A DNA stretch of 64,000 nucleotides. Source: Panopea generosa (Eukaryota > Mollusca > Bivalvia > Adapedonta > Hiatellidae). The stretch lies in contig CM055898.1 of NCBI GenBank assembly GCA_029582155.1, forward strand, positions 27,926,745 through 27,990,744, in the 5' to 3' direction. The notes under the pieces are model-generated. The model did not search any database, was not told the origin of the DNA, and saw only the letters and a list, made by a program, of their open reading frames with translations. Positions 59,689 through 64,000 of the stretch are shown here, in pieces. The stretch's first letter is position 1, and each line of letters begins with the position of its first letter. Position numbers and translations under genes: made by a program.

Positions 59689-59767
59689 GTACGTAGTGTG
59701 GTGAAAACCATATTGGACTCAGCGTCTACTGCGTCTCGTCCAATATGGTTTCTACAACAATACGTAC
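59689..59767. repeat. inverted repeat, 30-bp arms, 19-bp loop
   Basis: The left arm 59689-59718 (ending accatattggac) pairs with 59738-59767 (starting gtccaatatggt) with about four mismatches. It could be a short fold-back element or a hairpin in RNA. It is in no known gene. Confidence 0.8.
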
Positions 59768-60936
59768 TCATACAATTTTCCCATTTGTACATAACACTGT
59801 AAAATAACCTTAAAACTTATTCCAATCCACCAGTGGCTTCAAAGCGCAACTTTCAGTCGTTTAAACACTTCATGCCTCATTTCTTACGCTTACGGATGAC
59901 GTATGTGACAGAACTGTTCCACAATATGTCAATTTATTAACCATTTATGGATAGAAGTGAGTGCTATATTAACAAATAAATGCATTTGTGCAGAATATAC
60001 AGAACCGAAAGTTGAAAGCATTAAATATATTTTAATAATTTACCATGGACTTGTAGAAAATAATTTCTTTATTTCCCAAGTGAAGTGATGGTAATAGTCC
60101 AGTCAGTCTAAAGTATTTAGAACGTATCTTGAAATCGATGCTTACTGTGTAAATTTCACTCGGTGACTACTCCATTATTGAAGGCATATCTACAGGTCTA
60201 GGCCGACTTGTTTTGTAGGGGATTTATTTTGTATGTTTTGTTTCCATCCTTAGTGTTTCCTTCAAAAATATATCGCACGATCTTAAACGCCGGTCAATAT
60301 AATCTGAAAAAGTTCTTGCATTTGACTAATCGTTTTCAAAATAGTTGTCAAATGAGTCAAATGACGTTTTAAAGCTCATTGAGCTATGCATATGTCATTC
60401 TTTGGAACCACATTAAATAAGTCGAAATTGAGCATGATTTAAAATGGTTAGATAAAATGTATTTGGAATGAAATTCATTTGTTCAACGTTCATGAAATAT
60501 GAGCTGACATGCTCACTGTGCAAAGTATAAGCATTATTTGTGTTATAACAAAAAAGCATAGATAATTGATTATTATAATTGAGTAATGCAATGACCCTCA
60601 GTCATTGTAAGCAGTCCTGAAATAAAAATGTACAGTTTAAGTTCATTTCTATATTCATATTGCCGTTGCCATGTTTCGTTTTTTTTTTCATTTATTTGGC
60701 ACCGATACAGGATTTTTTAGGACTGCATTCATAAGTTAAAGTTCATTAATAGACAGAAAGAGTGACGCCTCATGTACACTTCCTGTTGCTTCATGACGTC
60801 ATAAACGTTTAGTATTATTACATATCAATCATATTATTTTATCCTAGAGTGTGCCCAAAGCTTAAATTGACCGTTCGTAGATGAAATGCGTTCATGGAAA
60901 ATGAATGTCAAACTGATTTATTCAATGAAGCCGTTA

Positions 60937-61148
60937 TAGCCTCCCGTCTGGGTCCGTTAGATAGCAATGATAGGAAAGCCACATTTGAACATGTTGATTG
61001 GTCAGTTGCTTCAACTGAAATTTTAAATGACGTCAGAGTTTAGTAAGCGTTCAATTGCTATGAATTATGGGACAGGCACAAAATCCCCTTATTTTTATTG
61101 AGGGTTAATAGACCTGATTCGGGAGATTTCAGGTTCTGTGATAGACTA
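60937..61148 (+). repeat. dispersed repeat G, copy 2
   Basis: Matches 30240-30446, including ggtcagttgcttcaac, agtaagcgttcaattgctat and aggttctgtgata. Confidence 0.65.
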
Positions 61149-63947
61149 AAGCCATTAGGTCGTGAATGTTAATATAGCGGAATATATGATTTTCTTTACA
61201 GGTATATCAAGGCTAATAATAGCACTTACAAAAAACTAATCTACGTTTAAAAGATAAAATGACGCCTCATATATACAGTTGTTCTTGCTATGATGCTTAA
61301 GTTTATTCTCATTTCATTTTGCTCGAGCTCACAGCTTGTATGAACCACTCTCGAGTAGAACCAGTTTTGTAATATGAAAAAGCGAACGTATTAATAAAAA
61401 TAGAAAATTATAAAGGTGTGATATTTGGTCTCTTCTGGTAAACTAACAAACTGATAGTGCAAATATATTCTAGAATACATCTAGATGAAAGTGACAAACT
61501 TAATTGAATTTACAAATAGTGCAAATAGCTTCTGGAAGATAATGTGGCAATGATAAACATTATAAAGACCTACAGGCGACGTAATACATAAATGACGCAG
61601 TATTCACAATAGAAGATTCACAACTAATACGAGTAAATAGACTGCTCACAATACATACTCCTTGGAACGATTACAGCAAGACTTCTACCGGAAGATAAAA
61701 TCTGACCTCGCTCATTCCTCCTCGTCGCCACCAAACCTGCAGTTTTAGGTTATGTCTCAAGAACATAGTGACACGACTTAACCGGTTTTTAACTAAATAG
61801 TGAAGATACCTTCAGGTATATCTTTGTTAATGAAATACATTTGTTACAGTTTTTGTGTTTTCAAAAATAGCATATGATGTGAAATTCAAATAAAAGTTGT
61901 ATTAGCACGCAGAAAAACTGAATGACGTGGTTTTGATTGGCCTAATATAGTAAAAAAAATATATTTGTTTACTGATTTGTTCACATTTAATGCGACGGAT
62001 TAGCTAAAAATTCTGGTCATATATTGTTTAGACAATATTGACAGGGGATATTTAAAACTAATGGATCTAATCCATTTCATTTCCAACATGACAAAATGAC
62101 TATCGAAAATCACCATTGATTACACGTTTTTATCGTATTTTTCTATTAAGTTCCTTATTTAAATATATTTTTACTCTTTACTCTTAGCACTTATTTTCTC
62201 ACCACGTTGAAATAGAACATATCATGTTATGTGCTGCAACCAATATGTAAGAATCCGGTGCTAAATATTCCGTCGCATTACTATGAACAAATCACTTCTT
62301 GTGACATACTATACACCCCGTATTTATTTTAGAAAAACAACAATATGTATTTTATACATTGACGTATTGATAAGGCCTTTATATGTTCTTCATTGTTTAA
62401 ATTAAGTGCCGTCAGCTGACAAAACCTATGATGGTATAGGTTGCATACAATACAACAGGTTGTGTTAAGTGGTCGTGTTCATACAGCTTGTGAACTATGT
62501 TCAATGCCGATTTTCATCATTAAAACCCAATAACAACATTACCATGCCTTTATATAAAAGGAATCAAATCATCATATTAAGATATGTAATATTGAGAATA
62601 TCAATAATGATCAATCATCAATCAATTTCGTACAATATTATATTATTGTGTTATTTCTAATAAGCTCAGTTTATGGTCCAATTGGTATAATGATATGATA
62701 ATGGTCAAGCTTCGTAGTCCAATAAACTGAATTGATAACAACTGTTATAAAATAAAAGCATGCTAATCATGATATTTATTTATTGTTTTCACAACAAATG
62801 GATAATGAAAGATTTGTTTAATATACGATGCATTAATTATATATATTATTTCGCTTAAGCGTGGCTTATAAAAGTAGTTTGATAATAATTGTACTAATGT
62901 TAAAGTGTTTAATTGTGCAGTTTATATGCTAAAGTTGTATGTATTCAAAACATGTTTAAAGTTCTTAAAAGTGCTTTAATAAAATTTTCTTCTCAGTTTT
63001 TCAGTGGGCATCGAATGTGTTTATATAGTTTATATACAGTTTACAAATTGCCTATATGTTTATCTTAATTTACTTAAGAAAGTAAATGGTACATATTAGA
63101 TAAAACTTGTAAAAGACTCCATTGCATTGTGAATATATGCATTCGACAATGGAATTGATGATATCAGAACTTCAAAACTTTATAAATACTTAGACAAATA
63201 TTCTAAATTTCGCAGAAAATAAACAGTATAATCTTGTTATAATTTCATTGACTATTACCAATTCCCCGTCACATTCTTAAATCGTATACAGTCGTTTTCC
63301 TGGCTCCAGGGATATTTTAGTTCTAATATGTCAAATCATTTTAACATGTTATTAAATATGTGACATATACATATCATATAACACTACAGTGAATCTTTTG
63401 ATTTCAGACAAACATGTCTGCTGAACAAGACGTCGTTTATATTTTCCTAGTTCCGATAAACATTTACAGTTCCCATAACTTTTTCTTTTAACTTTTATTA
63501 AATTTCGTTTCATTAGAGCAATAAGATACCAAATATTTTTAAAATAAGAAGGCACTTGGTGCCTTTTCGCACTAATAGGACGTAAAATTTCTTATTGATT
63601 ATTTAAAGTCAACCATGTTTGTACACATAAAGAGCATAACATGACAATTATGTTTTATGTAAATTTAGTAATTACTAATAAACATTAACGAATGGTTTCA
63701 ACTGAAATACAAAATGTCTCACTCTATTACAATGAAAGGGACAATACTCTGTTTTGAGGGGAGTAAAATATCTATTCCTGGGCCGCGTTCCACAAAATGT
63801 ATTAAAATAAAAGTCATTGTGACTATTTCTTCTTTTTTTTTTTTGGTTAAAATTTTGATCGGCGTTTAAAACGATTGCATTTCCAGAATATATTTTATTT
63901 TCTATATGATTTGATTCAAATTTCGGTTATTTTGGTTGAATAATAAA

Positions 63948-64000
63948 ACAATTATTAATAATCGTTGGTTTACGTTTACGACGATTTTTATTGTGAGAAA
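63948..64000 (+). repeat. dispersed repeat copy at the right edge, truncated by the window
   Basis: Contains cgttggtttacgtttacgac, matching the left-edge copy at 63-112. Confidence 0.45.

Larger units (their letters stand above)
56517..64000. other. 3' flank of the receptor gene
   Basis: It carries a two-copy duplication, repeat F copy 2, a long hairpin, repeat G copy 2 and, at the right edge, a copy of the left-edge repeat. A weak candidate terminal exon is discussed in the findings. Otherwise AT-rich; 57620-59680, 59770-60930 and 61750-63940 hold no gene I can support. Confidence 0.6.

Overview
This is AT-rich animal DNA. It holds one long multi-exon gene with consensus GT-AG introns, many intronic minisatellites, tRNA-derived SINEs, MITE-like repeats, a CR1/L2-type LINE fragment and a mariner relic. 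The receptor sequence and the repeat landscape fit a lophotrochozoan, most likely a bivalve mollusc. This is a judgement from sequence alone; the species cannot be named.

The only clear gene is a kainate-type ionotropic glutamate receptor (GRIK/GluK class) on the + strand. Thirteen coding exons run from 10994 to the stop codon ending at 56516. Their phases are mutually compatible and give 909 residues, starting just inside the N-terminal domain. The signal peptide and first residues must lie on one or more upstream exons that I could not find in 1-10993 or that lie outside the window. The protein has the LIVBP-like N-terminal domain (exons 1-8), ligand-binding lobe S1 (exons 9-10), M1, the pore loop with an unedited Gln at the Q/R site, M3 with SYTANLAAF (exon 10), lobe S2 (exons 10-12), M4 (exon 12) and a cysteine-rich cytoplasmic tail (exon 13).

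The most unusual feature is in intron 2. About 20 tandem copies of a ~96-bp unit (25216-27248) lie directly upstream of exon 3, and each is made of the end of intron 2 plus the first ~80 nt of exon 3. The intact exon 3 is effectively the last copy. The unit is 32 codons long, keeps its own acceptor AG, and would join exon 2 in frame. Other introns carry arrays with splice-site character. A 52-bp array in intron 5 repeats a strong donor-like sequence that shares 13 nt with the exon 6 donor. A 53-55-bp array in intron 6 ends exactly at the exon 7 acceptor. A 38-bp array in intron 9 repeats GTACGT. Three unrelated arrays (introns 1, 8 and 12) have a period of 30 bp.

Layout: 1-10993 is 5' flank or upstream intron, with SINEs, a decayed C2H2 finger reading frame, a 41-bp array and an (ACTC)n tract. 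10994-56516 is the receptor gene. 56517-64000 is 3' flank with dispersed repeats, a 30-bp-arm hairpin and a very weak candidate terminal exon on the minus strand. No RNA gene, CRISPR array or recognisable virus-derived protein was found.
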